DNA of 64,000 bases, taken from NCBI GenBank assembly GCA_903813345.2, contig CAIIXF020000010.1, positions 1,849,169 to 1,913,168 on the forward strand, read 5' to 3'. The notes under the pieces are model-generated. The model had not been told where the DNA came from and searched no databases. It saw only the letters and a program-made list of their open reading frames with translations. A program made the translations under genes and the position numbers. This DNA is from Owenia fusiformis. Taxonomy: Eukaryota; Annelida; Polychaeta; Sabellida; Oweniidae. Positions 49,888 to 62,600 of the stretch are shown in pieces; the stretch's first letter is position 1; the number at the start of each line of letters is the position of its first letter.

Positions 49888-52800
49888 CCATTTGAGGTAT
49901 ACAGATTAAACATAAAGAATTAAATTGCCTTATCTTACCCAAAACCATGAAAAGCAAGCAATCATCAATTTGATTGCTCAAGAAATTTTTTCTAAGGGTG
50001 ATATATTTTATGGTATTAGTGAAAGTTAATCAGTGTACCAAAGGGATGAATCCTTTACTAGTCTTTGTTTATCTTTTGTTTGACATCATTTCCTGGCTTT
50101 TGACCATATTGAAAATGCATTTTTGTGGTGTGTGTATGTTTGACTATGATTCACAGGTGTTCATAGAAATGTCAGGTGTTCACAGGAATTCCATTTCTTC
50201 AGTGCATTTTATTCATTTAAATTATTATTCAATACAAAAAGTAAAAATGGAAATGCCATTGAATAGGTAAATAAAATAAAGATTTTAGGATGTTTGATTA
50301 TATTTGCATGTATCCCTCAACAGGCTAATGTAGTTTAAAAGGAGTATTCAATAAGTAAGTGGAGTTAGAATCCATGGAATTGACTGCAGGCCCAAAGACC
50401 ACATGATTGCTTTGCAAATATATTTCTGAGCAATTTTATCAAACTCAATGGTTCGTATAGGAAGTCACACAATATTATGAATTGCGGTTGATTTTCTATT
50501 TTTATTACCTACTTTTATTCTTTGTTTATTTCAAACATTGATTAGCGTTAATTGTTTATTTTCAGTAAATTACTTAATGTTTTGAAAGTCAATGGTTGGG
50601 ATTGAAGTTACATAATTGCTCATCTAACCATGGTATTTGTAGACACGAACCTCCAAGAACCCCCATAACCTGACAGCTGCCATATTAGAGTCCATGCAAG
50701 GCTTTGTAACCTAGATGTTATTCTTAATTAGTCTTGCATCAGAGTCTCTGGACACAGTCTATGTTACTGCACATACACCTTGAAGAGGTTGGTGGGGGAG
50801 CGTCACAATAAAGGGTTTGAATTTGGACTTTTATAGCAAAGAAATTATTTACTTTGAGCTGATTAGTTATTTTGTCACCACCACAAGTGGAACATATTGT
50901 TAATAGTCTCCAACTTTTTTTGTGGACAGTGTTCAATGTTTTGCACGCAGCAGTTTGTGTTTGATGGTTGGTGTTGTAGCAAATGGCTGGTGGTGACATT
51001 TTGCATATTAATGCCTTGTATTGAACTTGAAGTTACCTATTAGATTGTTGATTTTCCTGTAACTTTGTATTCTGGTCATTATTAGGTTTAGGTATTATTA
51101 GGTACATGTATTAGGTAGGAATAAGCAGTTATAAATAGTTAGATAACTGAATATTTATGAATTAGGGGAAACATGAATAAAGATGTATACACCCCACAAA
51201 TAAGCAAATATGATACTAATGCCCATGCAAGCATCTCATTGATCAGAACTATTTCCCCATCCCCTGTGTCAATTCTAGGGGGATACATTATTTAGTGTGC
51301 AATTATTCAAACATGTTTGGCACCTTGTGTAAATAATTCCTATAAACTGGCACATTAAGTATGCAAAATATCAGTTCCAAATGTAAAGAAAATATTAATT
51401 AATTGTTATTTATATATGATTTGTGGCATAATTACAGAAGTTGATTACTCACAATATAAAATAAGCATAAGACTTTGGAAAATAAATTGTAATCCAAATT
51501 AACCAATAAGACTTACTGAACATCATATTGCACTAAGACTTACTGAACATCATATTGCACTAAGACTTACTGAACATCATATTGCACTAAGACTTACTTA
51601 ACATCATATTGCACCTAGTAGAACTGATAGAAAATAACAAGATCCTCAATATTTTATATTAAATCATCTTCTTCCAAGTTGTGCATATTTCACAGTATAT
51701 TGACTGCTATATAACAGCACCAGAATATTCTTGCCGTAATTTTATTTGGTAATTGTTTTAAAATGTCACCTGGTTTTAGTTTCTAAAAATAATATAGCTT
51801 TGCTCTAATGAGGGTGTCTATTGATCGGTTTGCAGCTTTGGGCAAATGATACATGTTTTCTTCCCTCTGGCCTCCTTTAGATGTCTGGATATACAAGTTG
51901 TGTGGTCATAGCTTGATGTATAAAGACCGGTAAAATCTAAACAAGTATTCCTCATGTTAAACTAATTAAAAACTGCAATAGAAAGGTAAAAACATTCATA
52001 TGTGATATAATAGATATAGTCATAAAGTTGTGTTTACCAAGAAATGGGAAAAATCCATTTTAAGAAAAAATATATACTAAATATTTATTTAAGGGTATGA
52101 GGTTGTTTGCCTGTTTGTCTTACTGGGGGATATGACAATGATTCTTATTATATGAACAATATGGAATCAAGTAAATGTTCATGTTTTAAGCAGAAATCAT
52201 TGAAGGAAAATCATTATTCATTGACTTTTCTTTTCAGGGTGTGTTTTGTTACAGGGATTCGTCAATATTTTGACTCATTTTTTCATTAATTTGTACTAGC
52301 TAAGAAGTGAGATAGAGTGAATCAATCAACAATCAATAAATTAATGATTAGTCCTTCAATTAATTAATTATTGCTTGGTCCAGATTCAGGATTCTATTGT
52401 TTGCTATAACCTTGCTTCATGTCCCTAAATACCCCCCCCCCCTCACCTCGGACACTATTTAATACACAATATAGACATGCAGTCAAGGTTTTGTTATATA
52501 GGATACAATATTGGAATTGGCAGACCCTTTTTGAAGATTAATCCCCAGTGTTTGAAATGTTTGCCCTATTTTTTAAGTATGGCCCATTTTCCAAGAAAGT
52601 GCCTGTTTTTAATAAAGAGGCTTATCCTGAGACTAAACATGAAACAATATATAGAATTCACCTTTCTGGAGTGGGGTATGCAGATGATGCAGTTACATAG
52701 AAAGGTGCGAACTTCAAGATGTGAATGATTGAATGTTACAATCTGCTTCTGAGGAATAAACTTGGAAGAGTTGGATTGTATATTTAGATTAACTTAGAAG

Positions 52801-53379
52801 AATTGAATCCCTTAGAGTAAAGTGAGGAAGTAATTAAACAATGTAGAACTTCAATTAACCAGGCCATCATTTTTAATTATACCCTGACTCAGCACTATTA
52901 AATTCTGAAGGCACTAAAAACGACTTAACAATCCATAAAACTTCCTTTCATAACCCAATTATAAACACATTTACCAACAAAACTTTAGAAACTAATTAAA
53001 CATTTCACCTTTTTCTAGCTTGATAATCAAAAAATTTACAAAAATCATTATGACATTCAATCAAAGAGTTTAAGTAGAGCCTGTCTGATAATTACCTTCC
53101 ATTTTCATGTTATTATAACACTTTGTTGTAAAAACCTGATAAGGCAATATGATATTCACTGACTAAATAGATTTTTGTGACTTGTTTAGCGTGCAATCAA
53201 TCATATTTATCGAAGCCAATCATTTTATAACTGAATGAAGAAATAATTGAAAGAATAACTGCTTCTGATAAAATTATAAGTTGTATTAAATAAACATATT
53301 CACAGTGAGAAAGCACAATGGGTAACACAGGTAGACAAAAGAATATTAAATTAGGAAGTGTCTAGTACACTGTAGCTCA
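49888..53379. other. Gene-free sequence around the 27-base repeat
   Basis: A minus-strand open frame at 50739-50999 is Cys- and Thr-rich but unrecognised. Otherwise empty. Confidence 0.5.
51507..51614 (+). repeat. 27-base tandem repeat, exactly 4 copies
   Basis: TAAGACTTACTGAACATCAT plus ATTGCAC repeats four times. Only the last copy differs (TTAAC for TGAAC). Confidence 0.97.
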
Positions 53380-53636
53380 ATAAAATACAATACAAAATAA
53401 TCCAATATAATACAACACAATATAATATAATACAATGTAATGCAATATAATGTATTATAATACAATACAATATAGTACAATAATATAAAACAATACAATA
53501 TAATATAATGCAATGCAATATGATATAATATAATACAGTGCAATATAATATATCATAATACAATACAATATAGTACGATAATATAAAACAATACAAAACA
53601 ATATAATACAATGCAACAAAATACAATACAATACAG
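53380..53636 (+). repeat. AT-rich low-complexity array of ACAAT/ATAAT units
   Basis: Irregular alternation of TACAATACAA, TATAATATAA and TGCAATG blocks over about 250 bases. Minus-strand frames read long Tyr/Ile/Leu/Cys runs, which are artefacts of the array. Confidence 0.9.
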
Positions 53637-55606
53637 GACCTAATAATCAATGATTAATTGATTACCTACCTATTATTTCATCAATTAATACACTACCTGG
53701 ATTTCATGTGCCATTGTTTCCAAGTTTTGCTTTAGGCCCTAGTCTGGTACGTGTCTAGCATGAGTGTCTAGTGTTAGTATAGATATATTGTTAAAATATA
53801 ATTGAACATATTTATAAATCTCTAATATTTTCAAAATAAACACTACTAAATAATAATAAAAAAAATAATTTAGAAAAACTTCTTTGAGTTTTGCTTTTCT
53901 TTAACCCTTTCTAATTTTGGTTCTGAAGAGGAGAGTTTTATGTACAACACTGTAGCTACCTGCTCTCTGACACTCAGAGGTGCTCTTTTCAATGCTAAGT
54001 TCAACAATACAAATGATTTGTATATTTCATGCTTGATGTAATATACAAGATCATCACTTGAACGTTGTAGTAGAATTATCAGGTGTCTTCTCAATGATTA
54101 ATCATCATAGGTACTAAATAGAGCTCAACATACCCTGAGTATTGGACGATCCACATTGGGCTAAACATACCACCATGCTTTAGCCATGATACCATCAAGC
54201 AACATGACGGTAGCATGACAACTGGTTGATACCTGCATGGGCTTTCAACAGACTTTCCATGGTTTTGTGTCATGGATCTATTCCTTTACCTGGGCCCAAC
54301 AGCTAAAGTGTACTATACTCTTACTACGTATAGGATTGATCACTGGGAAATCATTTTATATATTGGGGTTCAACCAATCATAAAGCTATTGAATGCTTTA
54401 GTTTATGTTGGCTTCTTGCTCCATCTACATTTAAGACAAAAAGAAATCCTGAACTTGCCGAGTGTACCTAATTGATGAATGGTCAGTTTGAGGGATGCTG
54501 AACTGTAAAATTGTCTAATTTGTTGAGAGGTTAGTTCAGAAATAAACTCTGCACTGAGGTTATAACTGACTGTGATGGACACAAGAGGTTCATTGTTAAT
54601 TTGTTATGTTAAGAGTTGATGAACTGGGTCAATCTTTCAAAGGGTAGTTCCGTGTGTATCCCCTTTCTCACCATTTCTAACCTTACTTTAATGTAAATAA
54701 TTTAGTCTAAGGACCAAATTGAAGCATGTTCAGTAGATTGGATCATGCGTACCATGTGATTGAATCAAGATAGATTGCATCATTAATCGTTTCAGGCCCC
54801 TTGAACAAAGCTTTGAAAATGGAATTGTTTCTTACATTCATTCATTTAAGTGTCAAAAAATAATGAGCTCATATTCCTAAGCCTAATTTTTTTATATTGT
54901 TTATAGGGGTTTCATCATTTTTTCATAAGTAGTTCAATCTGACCTTGGTGATCTTGGTCATATTTGGAAGTATTCTGCTCAAATATTCTGATGACCTTAC
55001 GCTAAATGCAAACTTGACAAGCTAGTTTACTACAAAGTCTTCTTTGGACAAATGATCAGCCATTACAGCTCACTCAACCATTGGATAAAGTCACAAATAG
55101 TTTTGCTTCCAATAGATTTCACTGAATTAATGTTAGTCTTGTTGGCTGACTTTTATAAGATTGATGACTTGGCTCAAACAAAATACCTCACCAAATCACT
55201 GTGATTTCACTTGTTTAGGAATGGTAATGGACCTGTCTATATAGGTAAATCACTTACAATTTATATGTCATGGTTAATTGCACCAGATTACTACATGCAT
55301 TTTGACCATATTGTTGTATTGGCTCAACATCCATTGTTTCCATGTTCTAAGCCTGAATTCTCTTCAAACTACCTCATGATAATTCAATTTTTTCTATTCT
55401 AACAACATATAGGACATTTCAAAATTGGTCAAAACGTTTTTGAGTAATGGTGTCTCGAGAACAATAAGATGGAACAATATTGTTGGCCATTGTAAAATAT
55501 CTAGAAGACATCTTTTAATGATGCTGCCAGAATCTATGTAAAAGTTCTCAGTTAATTAGCTAGATTCCTCAGATTCAACTTGCCATACCTCATTATTAAT
55601 ATTTTA
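53637..55606. other. Gene-free AT-rich sequence
   Basis: No feature recognised. Chance frames only. Confidence 0.5.
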
Positions 55607-55840
55607 TAAACCCCTCCTCTAAGTTGGATTCCAAATAGTTGGGAGGGGAGGTTTTCAATCATATTTCACTGAAAACAGGAACATGAATTTTTCTCTAACT
55701 ACACCAAATTCTTATTCATCAAAAATGGAATAATCAAAAATTAGTGGAATAGAATTGGAAGATATAAAATAGAATTGGAAGATATGGGAGGGGGAAGGGG
55801 TGATGTGGAGGGGGAGGGGTGGTAAGGAGGGGAGGGTTTA
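55607..55840. repeat. Possible MITE with TAAACCCCTCCTC ends and G-rich right arm
   Basis: TAAACCCCTCCTC at the left pairs imperfectly with GGAGGGGAGGGTTTA at the right. Within it, AAATAGAATTGGAAGATAT is duplicated (near 55747 and 55767). Bases 55786-55837 carry seven G runs of three or more on one strand, a potential G-quadruplex. Confidence 0.45.
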
Positions 55841-56293
55841 GAGACTGCTTTATGCAAACCACCTATCTAAAGACTCTGATAACTCATAAAGTGTAACCAC
55901 CTACAACTATCAAGGAGAACAGGTCCACCTAACATGGCAGGGAATTGGTTATATGGAAGGCAATCGCACTGACACAAAACAGAAACTTATGCCAGGGTTA
56001 TCAATTGGATATCAAAGTTATCTTTATGATTGCAGAACAGTTGCCCTTAGAGATTGCATAACGTTGATGAATGAGGACTCATTTGCCAGAAAGTGAAAAT
56101 ATTAAAAAGTAATATTTCATTTTCAGGCTCATGTCACTCTGTTATTCTAAAATAAGTGAATTCTAACTAATTTTGATATTTCTGTGCAACTTGGTATATC
56201 TTTTACTCCTATCTATTTTTTATTCCTTGCTGATTCCACTCTTTTCTATTAAATTGTGCAGTTTAAAACATCACTATTTTTTGTTATTTACAG

Positions 56294-56389
56294 GTGCAGC
56301 AATACTGTAGAATAAGGCGTGGTGGTTCATGAATGAATCAAGAATGACAGAGTCGCAATCCAGTCAGTCTGACTTAGATACTATAAGAG
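56294..56389 (+). CDS. Probable 5' exon with start codon, unrecognised gene
   Basis: A T-rich tract ending in TTATTTACAG (AG at 56292-56293) precedes this exon and AGAG|GTAGGT (GT at 56390) follows it. An in-frame TAG lies at 56308-56310, then ATG at 56329, so the start is well defined. The coding part begins MNESRMTESQSSQSDLDTIR and ends in phase 1. It is Ser/Gln/Asp-rich and hydrophilic, with no signal peptide, which suggests a disordered cytoplasmic N terminus. A second in-frame ATG is at 56344. The bases 56294-56328 would be 5' UTR. I do not recognise the family. The acceptor means at least one non-coding 5' exon lies upstream. Confidence 0.55.
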
Positions 56390-57749
56390 GTAGGTCTGTT
56401 CTAAGTTATGATAACAATTATAACGCAGAGATGAGTTTAATATGAAGTGGCTGGGTGGTTATGAGTGAGCAGCATGGAATGTTTGTAGTTACGATAAATG
56501 TAATTAGTTCGGTCATAGTACTCCCATGCTTCATGCAATTTGTCAGTTGTTGAAGCAGAGTGCATGTATAACGAAGTTGACTGGGTCAGATAAGTGAATC
56601 TGGAGCTCATTAGAAAAACCACTACAACATTCTCTAATAAGAATAAGCATGAATTGTCAGTTGTTTGAGCAAAGTCTACATCAAAGGCAGTTGACCTGGT
56701 CAAGTTAGCCCCAAATATTATTTCAAAGCATAGATACACCAACTTATATTTTGATGCAGACTTCCGGGAGTTTTTGAAGTGGGGGATATTTATGAAGTGT
56801 CATTATATAAGACTAAAATTATATCTTGCATAATAAATAGATTCTCGTCATTTTGGACTTGAGAAAATCTGCTGAGGAAGTTCATTTGTATGTTGTATAA
56901 GTTTATTCTATTATGACTTATGACTCAACGTAGGCTTGCATTGTCTATAGAATCCTCTTAACGATCAAGTTAATAATTAGTTATGTGATATGAAGCTAAA
57001 TTGGAATATATATATGTTTTAAAATCAAAATATTATGATTAAATGTAAAATGCAATTTCCCAATTTTTGCCATTCAATTTTTTGTGAAAGTGCTAACTCC
57101 CTTAACTACATCAGCTATGTTGTAATATTGGTCGTACATTTTTAGGTTAATTCATTTTGATACAACTAATCTCACAGGCTACCCAGTGGCTATATATATA
57201 CTTAGTCCTCTATTCTAGCGCAGACCCATGGGATACAGTTGAATGACTTTGACTAAAGTGATTTTATTGAGACCCCTGAGAGTGTGTCAGAACAAGGACT
57301 TCAAGGCACAATTTCTTTTTCTCAGAACTCCTCTGTTCTTAATATGAAAGTCTGGTTGCAGGCCATGATTTACTCATCTTATACTGTTCTAATTTTTTAA
57401 AGTATATGTAATATGCTTTAGGTTGTTTTATAGAAGGTCACTGTCACTTGAAATCTCTTAATGCTCATAATGTTGCATCATTTACTGCTAGAAGTATTTT
57501 CTCTTATTTTTCATATCCTGACTTAATTAGTCAGGATAAATGTAAAATATAGCAAACAACAGATGTGGTCAAAAACTGGCTTGTAGCACATTTTGACATT
57601 TGCAGGAACTCATTTTGTTTATACTGGATTTTCACTTTTGAGCACTAAATAACATATTTTGTATGTAACTTTTACGATTTAATATTTTATCTTCAACATT
57701 TTCTTTTTGCTATTGCAACTTAATTTTTCACCAAAATGTATCACTTCAG
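56390..57749 (+). other. Putative first coding intron of the 56329 gene
   Basis: The segment begins GTAGGT and is AT-rich with no coding signal. It contains a 25-base near-palindrome around 57508-57540 (ATCCTGACTTAATTAGTCAGGAT) but no recognised mobile element. If the 57750 exon is false, the intron runs further right, possibly beyond the window. Confidence 0.35.
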
Positions 57750-57786
57750 AGCATGGTTATTATTACCAAATCTGTATGGACTCAGG
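57750..57786 (+). CDS. Possible second coding exon following the 56329 start (weak)
   Basis: An acceptor ending CACTTCAG (57749) leads into a frame that fits the phase-1 donor at 56390. The joined codon would be GAG, followed by HGYYYQICMDS. The frame stays open to a TAG at 57818, giving SGYIDSAFNPDH before the stop. The exon either ends at a weak donor (GTATAT at 57787) or is terminal and ends at that TAG. Residue composition looks protein-like but the segment is short, so chance is a real alternative. Confidence 0.2.
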
Positions 57787-57820
57787 GTATATTGATTCTG
57801 CATTTAACCCTGACCACTAG

Positions 57821-59282
57821 ATTGTTCCACATCAATGCTTTAATTAATTATCCTTTGGATGCTCTTCATTCAAGAGGCATGGTGACCCTATCTGTTCTAA
57901 TACTACATGGCTGCTTAAAAGGATCAGGAACTGTGATATGTTTTAGAATAGAAGATTTCATCGAGAATGGGTGTGGGTCAATTATAAAAAGTAAATTGAC
58001 CATAATGTTGGAATTACATCTACTTCTCATGAAGTAGACCAAAAAATCAATTCTGTTGACACAAAAATAAAATAAAATAAATTTGAGACCTGTTTGATGA
58101 CATTATCCCCATATTTTCAGGAAAATCCACCAGTTTTCTCACTCTTCTCTGCCTTCCTTAATTTGACAGAGAATTCATTCTACTCTGCCTTCCTAAATTG
58201 TTCCAATCACATTTTGATAGCCACCTTAATATGTCATAACACGTATACTTTGCTGGGTATAAGCTGATTTAATGTTTTGCAGAGCAGTTATTGGTTGACT
58301 GACTTAGTTATTCAGATCACATCGGTGATTCCTTTTTTATATGTAAGGAAAATATACTTTCTTCATTATATCATGTTAACTGCCCTGACCGGAATATTGA
58401 ATATTTCCGTTTGCAATTTAGTTCCGAAATACAGGCCAACTGTTCGTATGAGGTATGTTATAATGTACTTTGTATTTCTCTGGTAAAATTAAAGTTAGAA
58501 TAATTTGGTTGTTTTAAAAACAAATTAATTCTACAAAAATAACTACTATTTTTTCCTGATTGGTTATATATTTGGTATGACAAATGATTAGTATGGTATC
58601 CAGCATTATCTATTGGTATGGCATAAGTTGCATCTGTTAGTCCTTTTTGTATCATTTGATATACAAAACATATTAAAACAGTTCTTTTACAATATGATGC
58701 TGCTTGGCGTCATTGGTATTATAGGCTTAAACGTTTGATTGAATATATACTGTCGTGCAGAAAAGAATGATTTGTGTGAAATGATACTGAATATATTTCA
58801 TTAATGAGATCATAAAAAAGATAGTTTCATTGTATTGATCAATCAATAAAGTTCTCTTTTAAAAGTGATTTTCATGTGACAAATGCCCAAAAAAGATAAT
58901 TGAATAATTCTTGCATTCTTGTATTCTGTGAAGTTGGTCATCAATGTTATGCTGGTCATGAGGCTCAGTTAGCATTTAGGATATTATGGTATTCTGTCTA
59001 ACAATTTATGATTATATCTCTTAATATATCAACATGTACATTGATGTTTTCAGGTTTGCATTGGGTTTTCCTATCCATATAAGTCAAAGTAAGGATATCC
59101 AATGTAGAAAACAACAAAGATACAGTTTATAGGACCAAAAAATTAATTGATTTAAATTGACAGATATAGATGGATAAATAAAACCTTCCCAGTTAATCTA
59201 GAGACAATCCCTATAAGGGCAATTCAGAATGAATTATAGCACCCCTTATTAGAGTATTATTATTATTAAATGAGATAAGATA
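57821..59282. other. Gene-free AT-rich sequence, possibly intron of the 56329 gene
   Basis: No further exon of the 56329 gene could be found. A short AAAATAAAATAAAATAAA run lies near 58065. Confidence 0.4.
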
Positions 59283-59663
59283 GAAGAGTACCCCCCCCAT
59301 AGGTGTCCCTTAACTGGAAGAAGAGTACCCCTTTTAGGAGCCCCTTTACTGAAAGAAGAGTACCCCTTTTAGGAGCCCCTTTACTGAAAGAAGAGTACCC
59401 CTTTTAGGAGCCCCTTTACTGAAAGAAGCGTACCCCTTTTAGGAGCCCCTTTACTGAAAGAAGAGTACCCCTTTTAGGAGCCCCTTTACTGGAAGAAGAG
59501 TACCCCTTTTATGAGCCCCTTTACTGGAGGAAGAGCACCCCTTTTAGGAGCCCCTTTACTGGAAGAAGAGCACCTCTTTTAGGAACCCCTTTACTGAAAG
59601 AAGAGTACCCCTTTTAGGAGCCCCTTTACTGAAAGAAGAGTGCCCCTTAGGAGCCCCTTTACT
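59283..59663 (+). repeat. 35-base minisatellite, 11 copies
   Basis: The unit is AAAGAAGAGTACCCCTTTTA plus GGAGCCCCTTTACTG, with substitutions such as AAGCGT, AGCACC and ATGAGC in single copies. The unit is not a multiple of three and has no shared open frame, so it is not protein-coding. The first copy is degenerate, with a C run. Confidence 0.97.
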
Positions 59664-62600
59664 TGTATCATAATCTTGACTTTTGGCAATTCATCCAAAT
59701 GATATATAATACACCCAAAGCAATAAAGTATGACATTGTAATCTGTTTGATCAAAATATGAAGTGATCTTGACAGTAACTAATATTAAAGGCTGTAGTTA
59801 TTTGTATGCTTTGACCATTATACAATAACGACGCTATGATTTCTCTACAACAAGTGTGTCATTATTTTATGTAATATGTTATCTTGAGTGGCAGTTTTAT
59901 CTTTTGTGTTAAAGCAATATTAACGTGGATATTTCAAGAATTTGTTTCACTTGAAATTCTCTCATAAACATGATAGGGGTCATTGTGTGTGAATGTGTTA
60001 TTATATCACAAAAACACTATATGTTCCAATAGATCAATTCTTAATGAGGAGATGAAACAACTTCAAAACTATAAAATACAACAAATGCAAAACTTTTAAA
60101 ATACGTTAACTATAAACTGTATTAAATATAACTTACCTTCTAAAGTTCAGCTATGCAGTCAAACAGTGACAAAAACACGTCTCCTATGTCTTTGCCTACA
60201 AATTTCTTTATTTAATCCATAGACTGAGGCTCGATATCAAATTCCTATCATTTACTGATTCAAGTAACGATGTTAAGTGTTTCTCCAATATCGGCTAGTT
60301 CTCCAATAGAAAACAAACCCTGTGCTTATTGAGTAGTCTTCATTGACTGAATGAACTGGCGAAATCTCATAGATAGTTGGTGAATGGCCAGTGACATCTT
60401 TTGTGCAGATAAGAATTGAATTCACTCTTATTATAGGGACCATATCAAAATATCCAGGGCTTCTTGAGGATGATATTGTTTGAGACATTACTAGAGTGCC
60501 GCTGGCTTGAAGAAAGGCTGGTTCTGTCTGGAACTGTTTTTGGTAATTTCTAGGATGCAGATGTAGCTTTTAAGATAACAGTTAGAGATACAATCCTTAA
60601 TTTAAAAAATATGAAAACTTAAAGCATTTTAGTTGTATCATTTAAAAATAATGTAGTCTCAAAAAAGTTTAATTCGATACACAATCTTTTTTCGATTAGT
60701 TAATAACAAAGTAGCCCTTTACCGCCTAGCTACTGCACTAATATATAGGATGTATTTTTAAAATATTGTTATTCCAAATACTAACCAGAAAGTCTTATGC
60801 ACAGCCTCAAGAAAACATGAACAATTAGGCAATTGCCTCAAATAAAAGAAGGGAGTAAGTTGCGGCTGTGTGTCAGACAGTACAAGTAGTTACTGCCACC
60901 TTATACTCATGATTTATTCATTAATTTCATGTGAAAATTAATGAAATGAAAAATAGTGTAAATAATTCAAGTTCCAAAATACACAAGATTGATTGATTGA
61001 TTGATTGACAAGCTTACGAGTAAACATGAAATGGGGCAAGAAATATATTTGATACATAATTTATGTGATGCGCCTTAAGTCTAATTAATAAGTAGATGGT
61101 TCAGTGTTACACCTAGAAGGCAGTAAACCCCTGTTAAGTCTCAATACCTTAAGTTTATCGTTGTTAAGTCACAACATAACTGGAATATTGTATTATTTTT
61201 AATACTCTTGAGGACTGTTGCAGCAGTATTTTACTTCTACGGTAACAGCAAAGCCTGATCCCGGGGCCTGATCGCGAAGGATGGATGATGGCTTTTCTGA
61301 AAGAGTTCGTTTATATGTTCTACAGTGGCTGTGAAAGTAATTTGTATGCCATTACTAATTCTAAAAATATGTGTAGTTAATTTGAATCAGTAGATCAACA
61401 ATCGCACTAATATATTTCCTCATTTAGACCGATTTACGAAGATTGAGTTGATCTAACTGAGGACCTTACAAAATTTCATGACGTTTGTGACACCATCGGC
61501 AAATGATGAACGTGATTTATTGGCTGCCAAAATTAATGTATCTTTATTCTCAACTATTTTCATATTTGCTTAAAGATGATGAAAATAAAATGATAAAGGA
61601 GGAGATTGATTGCGTTTTGGGGTAAAGGTAACACGTCAATTAAGTGTATTCTAGTATTCTTGACGCAACCCACGTTGCGATTGGGAATTGGGGATGTGGC
61701 AGACAAGAATCAAACTGCGCTTAAATTCTCACTGATACAATTCTCATTCACTTCAGTATCACTTAAATTAATATCAAGTATCTACGTTTTCATCATTTTA
61801 CAATACATGATACTAAATTCATCCTATTTTAGTACATAATTTACTAATATCTCTCTGTTCTGTTTACTTTTTTTATTCCAAAACATTGACTGGTGTGATG
61901 TTTTATTCAATGTTTTGTTCTTATTGATTTCCTCTTTATTTGGAAACTGGGAATAAGAATCAGATGAGCAGATAAAAGTCATGCTAGATGACTATGGCAA
62001 TGCTATCTCTTTCTATAGTTAATTATCATTCCAATGATTTCTTCATTTCTGTCGTCCTACCATATATACTCCCCTCCAGTCCACGAATGCTTCCAGTTGC
62101 AAATTTCTTTGACAGACTTGATATACCCATGGGTAATAATATCACAATAGATTTGCGTATTCAGAATTGTAACTTTGTAAAACTCGATGACTGAATACCT
62201 CTTTAAATTGAACACCTCTCAATGTGAAAACTTTTCTCAAATGTGATTTTTTACATTATCCTCATAAATAAATGAGAGGATTGCATCTTTCTATGTCACC
62301 CTGTATATTTACTTATTGTAATTCAAGACAGTTTAATAATTTTGTAGTGATGAAAATGCTTATCAAGTTCAGAGAAATCAATATTTTATAATACATATAC
62401 AGCTTTGATGTTATTATGAAAATTCCATCCCATAGTGATATTAGAAATATATACTCTTATAGTGAGATAACTTTGTCAGTCTCTGCCTAATAATAGCAAT
62501 CTACTTGAATTTGATATTCTATTAAAGGAATGTTATCATTAAGGGGATAGGCCTACTATTGTATATGTTTTGGAGGATAAATGTATGGTCAAACCCCAAT

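Noticed and set aside
50739-50999. 86-codon Cys/Thr-rich minus-strand frame
   Set aside because: No recognised domain, splice site or signal peptide. This length is common by chance here.
53346-53650. Two overlapping minus-strand open frames rich in Tyr, Ile, Leu and Cys
   Set aside because: They are the translation of the ACAAT/ATAAT low-complexity array, open in more than one frame because the repeat lacks stops on that strand.
60273-60545. Minus-strand segment with two overlapping open frames and a downstream AATAAA
   Set aside because: Composition is protein-like but there is no convincing acceptor or motif, and the two frames compete. Transcript evidence would be decisive.
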